Source: Clostridiales bacterium (GTDB lineage: Bacteria > Bacillota > Clostridia > Monoglobales > Firm-18). Taken from it: DNA of 5,365 nt. The stretch is taken from positions 1-5,365 of the forward strand of contig JAIRSR010000247.1 of NCBI GenBank assembly GCA_031255355.1, read 5' to 3'. The notes beneath the pieces were generated by a model, which saw nothing but the letters and a program-made list of their open reading frames with translations, did not search any database and was not told where the DNA came from. Positions within the stretch are counted from its first letter, which is position 1. Each line of letters begins with the position of its first letter. Below, piece by piece: positions 1 to 5,365 of the stretch. Made by a program: the position numbers and the translations under genes.

Positions 1-2131
1 CAAACTGCTCACGCGCGTCGGCGGGGGAAGTGAACGCCCCGCCGATTAAGGCGTTTACCGCCTTTGTTTGGTCGGCGGGTGACAACGCGGAAAACGCGCC
101 CGCCGTATTCAGACGCAAAATATCATTGTATTTGGAAATCACTTCCGCAATCGTCCCGGATACCGCCGCGTTTAACAATTCTACCGCAACGCCCTCCGTA
201 AAGGCGTTTGCCAGACGCTCCCGCGCCGTTTCCCCGCCCTCTTGCCGAAACGGACTGCGGCGGTTGACATACGCGTCAATGTTCCCCTGTACATTTGCCG
301 CCGAAGCGTAATCCCCGTAAAGCGGCAAATTAAAAATTTCGCGGTATTTCGCGAATTTCTCCGCTGACGCGGCGGCGGCAATGTCCTCATACGCCGTGAG
401 CGTGTTGAGCAGCGCGGCGCACTCCGCAAAGCCGTACGGCGGCGCGGCGGTGAACCGCTCCGCGATATACGTCTGCGCACCGTTGCCCAATGCGGAAAAT
501 TCCGCGAGGAAAAACCCCTCCGCCGCCAGCGCGAAACGCGCCGCCGCGTTATTTTTGAGCAAATCAAGCACGTCCGCGGCAGTGCCGTTTGCCAGCAAAT
601 TTGCGGTATTTCGCGCATCCTCGTCCGTGACGTAACTGAACCGCCGCTGATAGATCGTGTTTTCGGTTTTCACCCGAAAGAGGTACTCCCCTGTGGAATC
701 GCCGTCCGCAAAGCCGAACGCGAACGCGAACGCCCCCGCGCCGTCCGCTTCGGTACGCGCGAAGTAAGCGGTGTTGGCGCGGCTAAGCGCGGCGGGAAGT
801 TCCGTCCCCTTGAACACCTCAATTTCAATCGGTTCATTCGCGTTTGCCGTGCCTGTGATCCGGAACGATTGTCCCTCCCGCGACAGGGTGAAAAATCCGC
901 CGTCCGTCACGGTCGTCCGCGCGTCCGCGTCCCGCTCCAAATACAGCCGCAAGGTCTTTCCGCTCGGTTCGGTGATGTGCAACGGAACGCGCAGGATCGC
1001 GCTCTCGCCCCGCGCGAGGGTCTGTAACGGCGAGGAAGCAATGTCCGATAGCCGCGCAACGCCGTTTTGCTCCTCGTACAGCGCCAACGCAAGCGATACC
1101 GATTTATCGCCCGTTTCGCTGTAATTTGTTACCGTCGCCCTGCCCTCTACCGTTCCCGCGACCGGGTCTGTCACTTCCGCGCCGCCGCTGTCGTACACAC
1201 CAAGCCCTTCCGCTTTCACGTAGCCGTCCCTTGTGGTGAACGAAAAACCGCCGCTTGCCGCCTCGTCCGCGAAGCCGTGTATATCGGTGATTCCGCTGTA
1301 CGTTACGGTATATTCGGTATTGAACGCGAGCCTTTCACCCAATTCCAGCACGGCGGTTTTGCCGCCGTCCTCCGCGAAAACGCGCCGAACCTCGGACGGA
1401 ACGCCGTTTGCCGTGACGGAAAAACCGCTCTCGTTCAAAACGGCGGCGTTGATTTCGTTGTGAAAGGTAAGCGTGATTCGCGCGTCCTCACTTACGCCCC
1501 GCGCACCGTCGGCGGGGGTAGAGGAAGCCGGCGCCATAGGCTGCCAATCCGCCACCACAGCGGGGTACACCTTGACGGATTCCAGCCAACCGTCCGACAA
1601 CGCGGAGGATGTCACCTCCACCCGCTTTAAGTCGTTCAGCGCAGACCACAATTCCACGGGAAGCAGTACCCCCGCGTTGGTCACGTGCCGATCGATCCAC
1701 TGCCCGTCCACGAAAAACCGCACGGGCTTCCGCGCGGACGGCGCGGAAAAATCAATCACGGCGGTCACGGTATGCTTCGCGTTCCTATGCGCGAAAAACG
1801 CCAGCGGATTGCCGCCCGTCACAAAGCCCAACCGCAGGTAAGTACTGTCGAAAAACAGCAACGCGCCGCTTCGCTCCGGCTGTTGCCCGATCGCGTTCAG
1901 CGTATTCCCCGCGCTGTCCGCGAGGGTCAAGCGGTGTTCGGTAAATCCGGCGGGGACTTGGAAGCGCATCTCAATCGCGACCTGCCCTGTCAGCGGCGTA
2001 TCGAACAGATACGGATTTTCGCCGAGCGGCACTTCCTCCCCTGTTTGAATCACGCGCAATTCCGCCGCCGCGCCGACTGTCGTCAGCGCAAGGAACAGCG
2101 CGGTAAACAGCGCGGTGAGTTTCCTCCTCAT
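1..2131 (-). CDS. Large secreted multidomain surface protein (lectin-like, Big_5, Ig-like, helical repeats), 3' end missing
   Basis: The frame is open for 710 codons from the ATG at 2131 with no stop to the left edge, so the gene continues outside the window. Domains in order: signal peptide 1-23 (cleavage near AAA|ELR); a lectin-like module about 40-193 with VRFFVDGQ (137-144) and ESVKVYPAV (184-192), related to the modules of the neighbouring protein; an SbsA-type Ig domain (Big_5) 205-300; an Ig-like domain 303-410; a second Ig-like domain 413-503; and three helical repeats from about 508 to 710. The visible part contains one cysteine (571). No catalytic motif is seen. The likely role is a cell-surface or secreted adhesion or glycan-binding scaffold; an anchor such as SLH domains could lie in the missing C-terminus. 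Its start overlaps the control region of the middle gene, so the two are surely co-expressed. Domain names are from pattern recognition. Confidence 0.88.
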   Translation of the reverse strand, partial: MRRKLTALFTALFLALTTVGAAAELRVIQTGEEVPLGENPYLFDTPLTGQVAIEMRFQVPAGFTEHRLTLADSAGNTLNAIGQQPERSGALLFFDSTYLRLGFVTGGNPLAFFAHRNAKHTVTAVIDFSAPSARKPVRFFVDGQWIDRHVTNAGVLLPVELWSALNDLKRVEVTSSALSDGWLESVKVYPAVVADWQPMAPASSTPADGARGVSEDARITLTFHNEINAAVLNESGFSVTANGVPSEVRRVFAEDGGKTAVLELGERLAFNTEYTVTYSGITDIHGFADEAASGGFSFTTRDGYVKAEGLGVYDSGGAEVTDPVAGTVEGRATVTNYSETGDKSVSLALALYEEQNGVARLSDIASSPLQTLARGESAILRVPLHITEPSGKTLRLYLERDADARTTVTDGGFFTLSREGQSFRITGTANANEPIEIEVFKGTELPAALSRANTAYFARTEADGAGAFAFAFGFADGDSTGEYLFRVKTENTIYQRRFSYVTDEDARNTANLLANGTAADVLDLLKNNAAARFALAAEGFFLAEFSALGNGAQTYIAERFTAAPPYGFAECAALLNTLTAYEDIAAAASAEKFAKYREIFNLPLYGDYASAANVQGNIDAYVNRRSPFRQEGGETARERLANAFTEGVAVELLNAAVSGTIAEVISKYNDILRLNTAGAFSALSPADQTKAVNALIGGAFTSPADAREQF
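2..196 (-). repeat. Helical repeat C (residues ~646-710), cut by the window edge
   Basis: About 65 visible residues: VAVELLNAAVSGTIAEVISK, YNDILRL, AFSALSPADQTKAVNALIGG, then AFTSPADAREQF. This 'Y-x-x-I-L-x-L...F-x-x-L-S-x-A-D-x-x-x-V-x-x-A-L-x-G-x-x-F-x-S' pattern is a small helical module I have seen repeated in surface proteins of Clostridia and Paenibacillus. More copies may follow outside. Confidence 0.62.
206..403 (-). repeat. Helical repeat B (residues ~577-642)
   Basis: About 66 residues: LTAYEDIAAAASAEKFAKYR, then EIFNLPLYGDYASAANVQGN, VNRRSPFR, and ETARERLANAF. It aligns with repeat C at 'KY-x-x-I-x-x-L' and at the final 'F...A-R-E' helix. It is the most diverged copy. Confidence 0.5.
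410..610 (-). repeat. Helical repeat A (residues ~508-574)
   Basis: About 67 residues: ADVLDLLKNNAAARFAL..., then EFSALGNGAQTYIAERF and a closing F-A-E-C-A-A-L-L. Ala/Leu/Glu-rich with helical spacing. It aligns with repeat C through 'E/A-F-S-A-L' followed by a helix and F-T-x-P. Confidence 0.6.
623..895 (-). other. Second Ig-like domain of the left protein (residues ~413-503)
   Basis: Contains SFRITGTANEPIEIEVFKGT, then EADGAGAFAFAFGFADGDST and GEYLFRVKT, closing with RRFSYVT. The 'D-G-x-G-x-F-x-F-x-F-...-S-T-G-E-Y-x-F-x-V' layout is that of Ig-like modules widely found between domains of Bacillota surface proteins. No enzymatic residues are expected. Confidence 0.55.
716..733. repeat. Three tandem GAACGC hexamers inside the left gene
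   Basis: The plus strand has GAACGC three times in a row, encoding alternating Ala-Phe on the minus strand within AFAFAFGFA. It fits one beta strand of the Ig-like domain and keeps the frame whatever the copy number. Confidence 0.8.
1232..1519 (-). other. SbsA-type bacterial Ig-like domain (Big_5), residues 205-300
   Basis: Opens with TPADGARGVSEDARITLTFH and closes with GGFSFTT, with NTEYTVTYSGITDIHGFADE between. The 'P-A-D-G-A-x-G-V-...-I-x-L-x-F' opening, central 'YTVT...I.D..G' and terminal 'F-x-F-T-T' are the hallmarks of this family, and about 96 residues is its usual size. It acts as a structural spacer in S-layer and other surface proteins. Confidence 0.82.
2063..2131 (-). other. Sec signal peptide of the left gene
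   Basis: Residues 1-23: MRRK n-region, hydrophobic core LTALFTALFLALTTVG, and cleavage motif AAA before ELRV. There is no cysteine, so it is processed by signal peptidase I rather than as a lipoprotein. Confidence 0.87.
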
Positions 2132-2135
2132 ACGC

Positions 2136-3932
2136 TCAATCCTCCGCAGGCGGGGCGGGGAGGAACTCGTCCTTGCCGTCCATAACGCCGAGCGGCCTCA
2201 TGGTAATCAAATTATCCCACGCGAACAACCGTACCCTGTAATGGCGCAAGCCCTCGCCTTTCTCCTCGTCCGTTCCCTCCATGAGGGGAATCGCCGTCCC
2301 CGGCTGAAACTTCGCCGCCGTCCCCGGCGGAATCAGTTGCGCTTCGGGCGCACTGACGGCGAACAGCGTATCGTCCTTATACGTCGCCATAACTACCGTT
2401 GCGGTTACGGCGTGTTCCGCCGTGTTAGGCAGGTAGATCCCGCTTTGAATGATACCGTCCGTCAACGCGGAAATTTTATTCGCGCCGCTCGGGTTGCCGC
2501 TGTAGAAAATCGGCTCGATACCGCCGCTTACCTCGCGGTAAATTTTAATGTTGTCCAACGCCACATACGCATCTGACGCTTTCGCCGCGCTGTAAAATTT
2601 GAGTGTATTATAGCCGTAACCCGCGCTGAACGCGCCGCCCAACGCGGTCGGGAGTGTACCGCTCGTCGCGGCGGCGGGGTTGCCGTCGATGAAGTACTCC
2701 ACTTCGCCGTTGTCAAAATTCACGCGGATTCTGATTTTATAATAAGTGCCGTCCGTCATTGCCTGCAAGGGAACAGAGCCCATTCCCCCGGTGTTGAAGG
2801 AGGAACGCAGCGTCTTGTAATTGATTTGCATCAAAGCGGTTTGCCCCGTCCCCGCGCCCTGGGAAACGGAAAACAGTTGCACCGCGTCATTTACACTCGC
2901 GACATTCGTCGCGACATACGCTTCAAAATTGACGATACCGTCAAAGACTTCATTGCCGGGCAGCACGCGTTCTACCATCGCGCCCTTGCCGTTGAGCGAT
3001 AACGCCATCGCGCCCGAAGCGAATATGACGTTGTCCGGGCTGTAGGACGCGTCGTCGCGCTTGTTCCAACCGCCTAACGGTTCCGCGTCGCCGATCGGCG
3101 TAAAGTCGTTGCTGACATAGGTGTACAATGCCTTGTCCGTAACGTCCGCAACGTCGGAACCGCCTGTCAGTTCGGGAATCGCCGGCGGCGCAGGGGGTTC
3201 CGGCTCGTCGGGACCGCCCGGGTCTGTTTTGGTTTGCTTGTAGATACGGATATATTCGATTTCGGTAGGCGCGGTGTTATTGCCCTTGGCGCGGTAAATC
3301 CGAATCGCGTCACTTCCCGCGACGATTGCGGAAGTCCATTTCGCGGGGAGCGCGGCGGCAGGGTTCTCCGCGTCGGCGGTCACCTGTCCGCCGTCTACGT
3401 AAAACGCCGTATCGCCGTTGGAAAAATCAATCACGATCTTATAAGTATGCCAATCGGCAGCACTCGCGAGGCGCGTTGTGTTCGCGGCGCCGCCATACGC
3501 GCCGCCCGCTATGATATAACTTGACGATCCTTTGTGCGAGAGCAACTGTTTGCCCGCCGCGTTCGTTGCCGTGCTCACGTCAAAAATATTCGTTTCGGTG
3601 GCGTTCGCGGGGTCTTTGATACGGATTTCAAACGTCATCACATCACTGAACGCTTCGGAAAATTCTTTTTGCAAAAACCAACTGTTCGCGGCGTTGGAAT
3701 CGAGGGAAAGTCCGTTTGGCGTAGAGGTGATGTTGCTCAAAAGATAATCCCCGGCGTTCCGCGCGTCTATGCTGCCTGCCGTCCCCGCCATATTCGCGGC
3801 AACCGTGACGTTCTTAAAATCAATGTTTAACAAATCAACCGGTTCGCTCAACCCGGAATCCGCGCCGGCGGCGAACGGAACCGCGCCCGCAAGTACAACG
3901 AAACATAATAGCCAAACTGCGATTTTTTTCAT
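2136..3932 (-). CDS. Secreted protein with two LamG/concanavalin-like modules and an Ig-like C-terminal domain
   Basis: 598 residues from the ATG chosen by its GGAGG site. A Sec signal peptide covers residues 1-24, with likely cleavage at AGA|DSG. Lectin-like module 1 spans about 33-232, a Pro/Glu/Gly-rich linker 237-253, a related module 2 about 268-466, and an Ig-like domain about 472-585 containing the strand HYRVRLFAWDNLITMRPLG. The mature protein has no cysteine. No catalytic signature is evident, so binding of a carbohydrate or other surface ligand is the best guess. The C-terminus (LPAPPAED) has no LPXTG motif, SLH domain or membrane helix, so the protein may be released or held through partners. 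It begins 27 bases after the solute-binding protein gene and ends 4 bases before the next, so it is almost certainly co-transcribed with both. I do not recognise a named family for the whole protein; the fold assignments come from pattern, not from a search. Confidence 0.85.
   Translation of the reverse strand: MKKIAVWLLCFVVLAGAVPFAAGADSGLSEPVDLLNIDFKNVTVAANMAGTAGSIDARNAGDYLLSNITSTPNGLSLDSNAANSWFLQKEFSEAFSDVMTFEIRIKDPANATETNIFDVSTATNAAGKQLLSHKGSSSYIIAGGAYGGAANTTRLASAADWHTYKIVIDFSNGDTAFYVDGGQVTADAENPAAALPAKWTSAIVAGSDAIRIYRAKGNNTAPTEIEYIRIYKQTKTDPGGPDEPEPPAPPAIPELTGGSDVADVTDKALYTYVSNDFTPIGDAEPLGGWNKRDDASYSPDNVIFASGAMALSLNGKGAMVERVLPGNEVFDGIVNFEAYVATNVASVNDAVQLFSVSQGAGTGQTALMQINYKTLRSSFNTGGMGSVPLQAMTDGTYYKIRIRVNFDNGEVEYFIDGNPAAATSGTLPTALGGAFSAGYGYNTLKFYSAAKASDAYVALDNIKIYREVSGGIEPIFYSGNPSGANKISALTDGIIQSGIYLPNTAEHAVTATVVMATYKDDTLFAVSAPEAQLIPPGTAAKFQPGTAIPLMEGTDEEKGEGLRHYRVRLFAWDNLITMRPLGVMDGKDEFLPAPPAED
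2141..2145 (-). promoter_or_regulatory. Shine-Dalgarno GGAGG for the left gene, inside the end of the middle gene
   Basis: The minus strand reads GCGGAGGATTGAGCGT then ATG at 2131-2129. GGAGG lies 9 bases before the ATG and overlaps the last codons of the middle gene, whose TGA (2138-2136) lies between the site and the start. The tight arrangement suggests translational coupling. Confidence 0.87.
2178..2519 (-). other. Ig-like C-terminal domain ending in a 'FAWDNLITMRPL' strand (residues ~472-585)
   Basis: Follows module 2. The pattern is an opening ISALTDGIIQSGIYLPNTAE, a strand TATVVMATYKDDTLFAVSAP, then HYRVRLFAWDNLITMRPL. This 'activity of Y-K-D plus ...V-L-F-W-D-...-M-x-P-L' layout is common at the ends of secreted enzymes and surface proteins of Clostridia, from my knowledge of such proteins. 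No catalytic role is expected; it probably serves as a spacer or attachment module. Confidence 0.6.
2535..3131 (-). repeat. Lectin-like module, copy 2 (middle protein, residues ~268-466)
   Basis: About 199 residues with the landmarks of copy 1: GIVNFEAYVATN (332-343) against SDVMTFEIRIKD; YYKIRIRVNFDNGEVEYFID (397-416) against WHTYKIVIDFSNGDTAFYVD; and ALDNIKIYRE (458-467) against EIEYIRIYKQ. The N-terminal part of this copy (ASYSPDNVIFASGAMALSLN) has diverged. The two copies probably arose by duplication or by joining of related modules. Confidence 0.7.
3174..3224 (-). other. Pro/Glu/Gly-rich interdomain linker
   Basis: Residues 237-253 read DPGGPDEPEPPAPPAIP, a low-complexity extended linker between the two lectin-like modules. 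Such hinges are typical between domains of secreted carbohydrate-active or surface proteins. Confidence 0.8.
3237..3836 (-). repeat. Lectin-like module, copy 1 (middle protein, residues ~33-232)
   Basis: About 200 residues opening with DLLNIDFKNVTV and closing with EIEYIRIYKQ. Landmarks are SDVMTFEIRIKD (97-108), WHTYKIVIDFSNGDTAFYVD (161-180) and the closing strand IEYIRIYK. The order (variable strands, 'TYKIVIDFSNG', 'FYVDG', then a final '-I-IYK' strand) is that of LamG/concanavalin A-like jelly-roll domains. It matches copy 2 landmark by landmark. Confidence 0.7.
3861..3932 (-). other. Sec signal peptide of the middle gene
   Basis: Residues 1-24: positive n-region MKK, hydrophobic core IAVWLLCFVVLAGAVPF, and an A-x-A site at 22-24 (AGA) before DSG. 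The lone Cys at position 10 sits inside the core and is followed by more hydrophobic residues, so it is not a lipobox. Confidence 0.85.
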
Positions 3933-3940
3933 AACATTAT

Positions 3941-3945
3941 CCTCC
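3941..3945 (-). promoter_or_regulatory. Shine-Dalgarno GGAGG that fixes the start of the middle gene
   Basis: On the minus strand the sequence is AAAAAAAGGAGGATAATGTT and then ATG at 3932-3930. GGAGG sits 8 bases before that ATG, an ideal distance. An earlier in-frame ATG at 3959-3957 directly follows the TAG of the upstream gene and has no such site; using it would put nine charged or polar residues (MNQKKEDNV) ahead of a normal signal peptide. Confidence 0.88.
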
Positions 3946-3959
3946 TTTTTTTGGTTCAT

Positions 3960-5365
3960 CTATTGTTGTGCTTGCGCAATGTAGTCATTCATCTGCTGAA
4001 CATACGTCTCCCCGCCGTTGGCGTACCATTTCTCCAGCGCGGCTTCGTAGTCGCTGACGGGCGACTCGCCCAACACGATTTTAGTTACGACGGTGTCCAG
4101 ATTGGTCTTGCCGTCCTGATACCGTCCGTCTGCGGAAATCGGCGGCAGAAAGTCACGGTCCTCTAAAACGGTGACATGCTCCACCGCGCGGTCTAACCAC
4201 AGCCGCGCCGTGCCGAGCCACTCCGGGGTCATGGTGAGTTCGTTCGCCCACAAATCCACGTTTTCCTTGCGGCGCATCATGCCGTTGTGCTTTAGTTTCG
4301 CGAACAAGTCCGACGCGGTTTTCACGCCGTCATTTACGGTGTAATGCACACCCTCCACGCCGTACAGGTTCAATTCCCACCCCTCGTCGGAAAGTAAGTA
4401 ATCAAAAAGGTCTACGATTTTTTGCGGGTTCGCGGCGGTTTTGGTCACAGACCACATACCGTACAGCGTGGAATTTTGCACGTTCATGGTAACGTTGCCG
4501 TCCTCGCCCCGAATCCCCGTGATGTAGGCAAGTTCGGCGGCGGGGTTGCTCTTTTTCAAATTATTCGCAAAGCCGGGCAAATGCCCCGCGAAGAAACTCA
4601 AAACACCCGTAACGCCTTGCGCGAACCGCTCCTCCGCTTGGGCGCGTTTCAACAGCGGCGAATTAGGGTCTACCAACCCCGCCTTAAAAATGTCAGCGGA
4701 ATACCGCAACGCGCGGCGGTACGCGTCCGAGGTTTTGCTGTAGATTCTGTCCATGTAAGGATATGCCTCATCGTCGTATTTTTGCCAGCCGAAACTCTCA
4801 TAAGGCCCGGGAACCAAAAGCCCGATGGTGCCGTCGCCAATGCCGTATTTGCCTAAGCCGTAAGTGTCGCGGCTGCCGTTGCCGTCCGGGTCGTTTTCCG
4901 TAAAGCGGCGCAGGATTTCCGTGAACGCGTCCAGCGTCACAATGCCGTCGTCGGGCAGCGTCAAGCCCACCGCGTCCAGCCAGTCCTCGCGCACCGCGTA
5001 GCCGTCGTTGCGCACCGCGCTCGTCACCGGGATTCCGTAAATTTCGCCGTCCTCCACCGGACGCAAAGCCGCCCAACTTTTTTCGTAGGTGTATTTTTGA
5101 ATGTTCGGCGCGTGTTCCAGGTACTTGGTTACAGGAATGATAATGCCGTTGCGCACGCCGTCCATGTACGACTTATCGCGGGAGTTCATAAAGCGAATCA
5201 CATCGGGATAGGTGCCGCTTGCCATGACTAACTGCAATCGTTCCGCAGAGTTGCTTTGCGGCGGTACCTCGATTTTGAGTTTTACCCCGAACCGCTGTTC
5301 CACCGCGTCATACCAAGGCTGATCCGCGTCCGCCGTCAAAGGCTGTGCGCCTGTGTAGAAAACCT
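3960..5365 (-). CDS. Extracellular solute-binding protein of an ABC transporter (LplA/LipO-like, family 1), 5' end missing
   Basis: Likely the substrate-capturing subunit of an ABC importer, tethered outside the membrane, probably for a sugar or oligosaccharide. The window holds 467 residues plus a TAG stop; numbering starts at the first complete codon (5363-5361). The visible start, VFYTGAQPLTADADQPWYDA, fits the beginning of a mature binding protein, so the signal peptide or lipobox lies beyond the right edge. A TTG at 5339-5337 could be called as a start but has no Shine-Dalgarno and open frame continues before it. Family hallmarks are SGTYPDVIRF (~49-58), EIYGIPV (~107-113), YAVREDWLDAVGL (~122-134), the loop DPDGNGSRDTYGLG (158-171), and an amphipathic C-terminus ending in NDYIAQAQQ. 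Members are usually about 500-550 residues, so only some tens are missing. There is no cysteine in the visible part. Permease genes do not follow, so they must be upstream or elsewhere. The family is secure; the ligand is unknown. Confidence 0.9.
   Translation of the reverse strand, partial: VFYTGAQPLTADADQPWYDAVEQRFGVKLKIEVPPQSNSAERLQLVMASGTYPDVIRFMNSRDKSYMDGVRNGIIIPVTKYLEHAPNIQKYTYEKSWAALRPVEDGEIYGIPVTSAVRNDGYAVREDWLDAVGLTLPDDGIVTLDAFTEILRRFTENDPDGNGSRDTYGLGKYGIGDGTIGLLVPGPYESFGWQKYDDEAYPYMDRIYSKTSDAYRRALRYSADIFKAGLVDPNSPLLKRAQAEERFAQGVTGVLSFFAGHLPGFANNLKKSNPAAELAYITGIRGEDGNVTMNVQNSTLYGMWSVTKTAANPQKIVDLFDYLLSDEGWELNLYGVEGVHYTVNDGVKTASDLFAKLKHNGMMRRKENVDLWANELTMTPEWLGTARLWLDRAVEHVTVLEDRDFLPPISADGRYQDGKTNLDTVVTKIVLGESPVSDYEAALEKWYANGGETYVQQMNDYIAQAQQ
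4866..4892 (-). other. Calcium-loop-like motif DPDGNGSRD in the solute-binding protein
   Basis: Residues 158-166 of the visible protein read DPDGNGSRD, with acidic and Asn side chains at alternate positions as in EF-hand or dockerin-type calcium loops. It is followed by TYGLG. Many Gram-positive sugar-binding proteins of this family carry a D-D-G-N-G-x-x-D loop at this point, just after the helix that follows YAVREDWLDAVGL. Metal binding is inferred from the pattern only. Confidence 0.65.

Noticed and set aside
181..618. 145-codon open frame on the minus strand
   Set aside because: Sits in another frame inside the left gene, whose own frame is open for 710 codons with clear domains; this one is Arg/Ser-rich and featureless.
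1067..1630. 187-codon open frame on the plus strand
   Set aside because: It lies antisense to the domain-bearing left gene, is rich in Arg and Ala as expected for a GC-rich shadow frame, and has no recognisable motif.
1685..2185. 166-codon open frame on the plus strand
   Set aside because: Antisense to the left gene and to the end of the middle gene; Arg-rich composition without domain signal.
2115..2576. 153-codon open frame on the plus strand
   Set aside because: Antisense to the C-terminal Ig-like domain of the middle gene; no recognisable protein features.
3903..3905. Cys10 of the middle protein as a lipobox cysteine
   Set aside because: It lies in the middle of the hydrophobic core with about ten more hydrophobic residues after it, and a good A-x-A site follows at residue 24.
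3957..3959. ATG right after the upstream stop as start of the middle gene
   Set aside because: It lacks a ribosome binding site and adds MNQKKEDNV before a complete signal peptide; the ATG at 3932 has GGAGG at 8 bases.
3933..3959. Terminator or promoter between the binding-protein and middle genes
   Set aside because: The 27 bases hold only an A-rich Shine-Dalgarno region; there is no inverted repeat followed by T residues and no room for a promoter.
4422..4856. 144-codon open frame on the plus strand
   Set aside because: Antisense to well-conserved parts of the solute-binding protein.
5337..5339. TTG as the start codon of the solute-binding protein
   Set aside because: No Shine-Dalgarno precedes it, the frame stays open to the window edge, and the preceding residues (VFYTGAQP) look like mature binding-protein sequence.

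Overview
All three genes lie on the minus strand and fill the window, so transcription runs from right to left. The operon-like order is: an extracellular solute-binding protein of an ABC transporter (right edge, its 5' end cut off); a 598-residue secreted protein with two related lectin-like modules; and a large secreted multidomain protein that runs off the left edge (first 710 residues visible). Gaps between genes are 27 and 4 bases, and both downstream genes have a strong GGAGG Shine-Dalgarno sequence. I see no RNA gene, CRISPR array, insertion sequence, promoter or terminator, and no gene-free stretch over 30 bases.

The window suggests a Bacillota bacterium, either a GC-rich Clostridia member or a Paenibacillus relative. 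This rests on the strong GGAGG sites, the LplA/LipO-like binding protein with its DPDGNGSRD loop, Gram-positive style signal peptides, almost no cysteine in the exported proteins, and surface modules (LamG-like, SbsA-type Big_5 Ig, Ig-like repeats, small helical repeats) common in secreted proteins of that phylum. The sequence does not settle a genus.

Layout: 5365-3960 solute-binding protein; 3932-2136 signal peptide, lectin-like module 1, Pro-rich linker, lectin-like module 2, Ig-like C-terminal domain; 2131-1 signal peptide, lectin-like module, Big_5 domain, two more Ig-like domains, then three helical repeats of about 70 residues up to the window edge.

The two downstream proteins share parts. 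The lectin-like module occurs three times across them, and the C-terminal Ig-like domain of the middle protein resembles the third domain of the left one. With a sugar-type binding protein first in line, the simplest reading (inference) is a cell-surface or secreted glycan-capture set working with an ABC importer whose permease genes lie outside the window. No catalytic domain is visible, so the substrate cannot be named.
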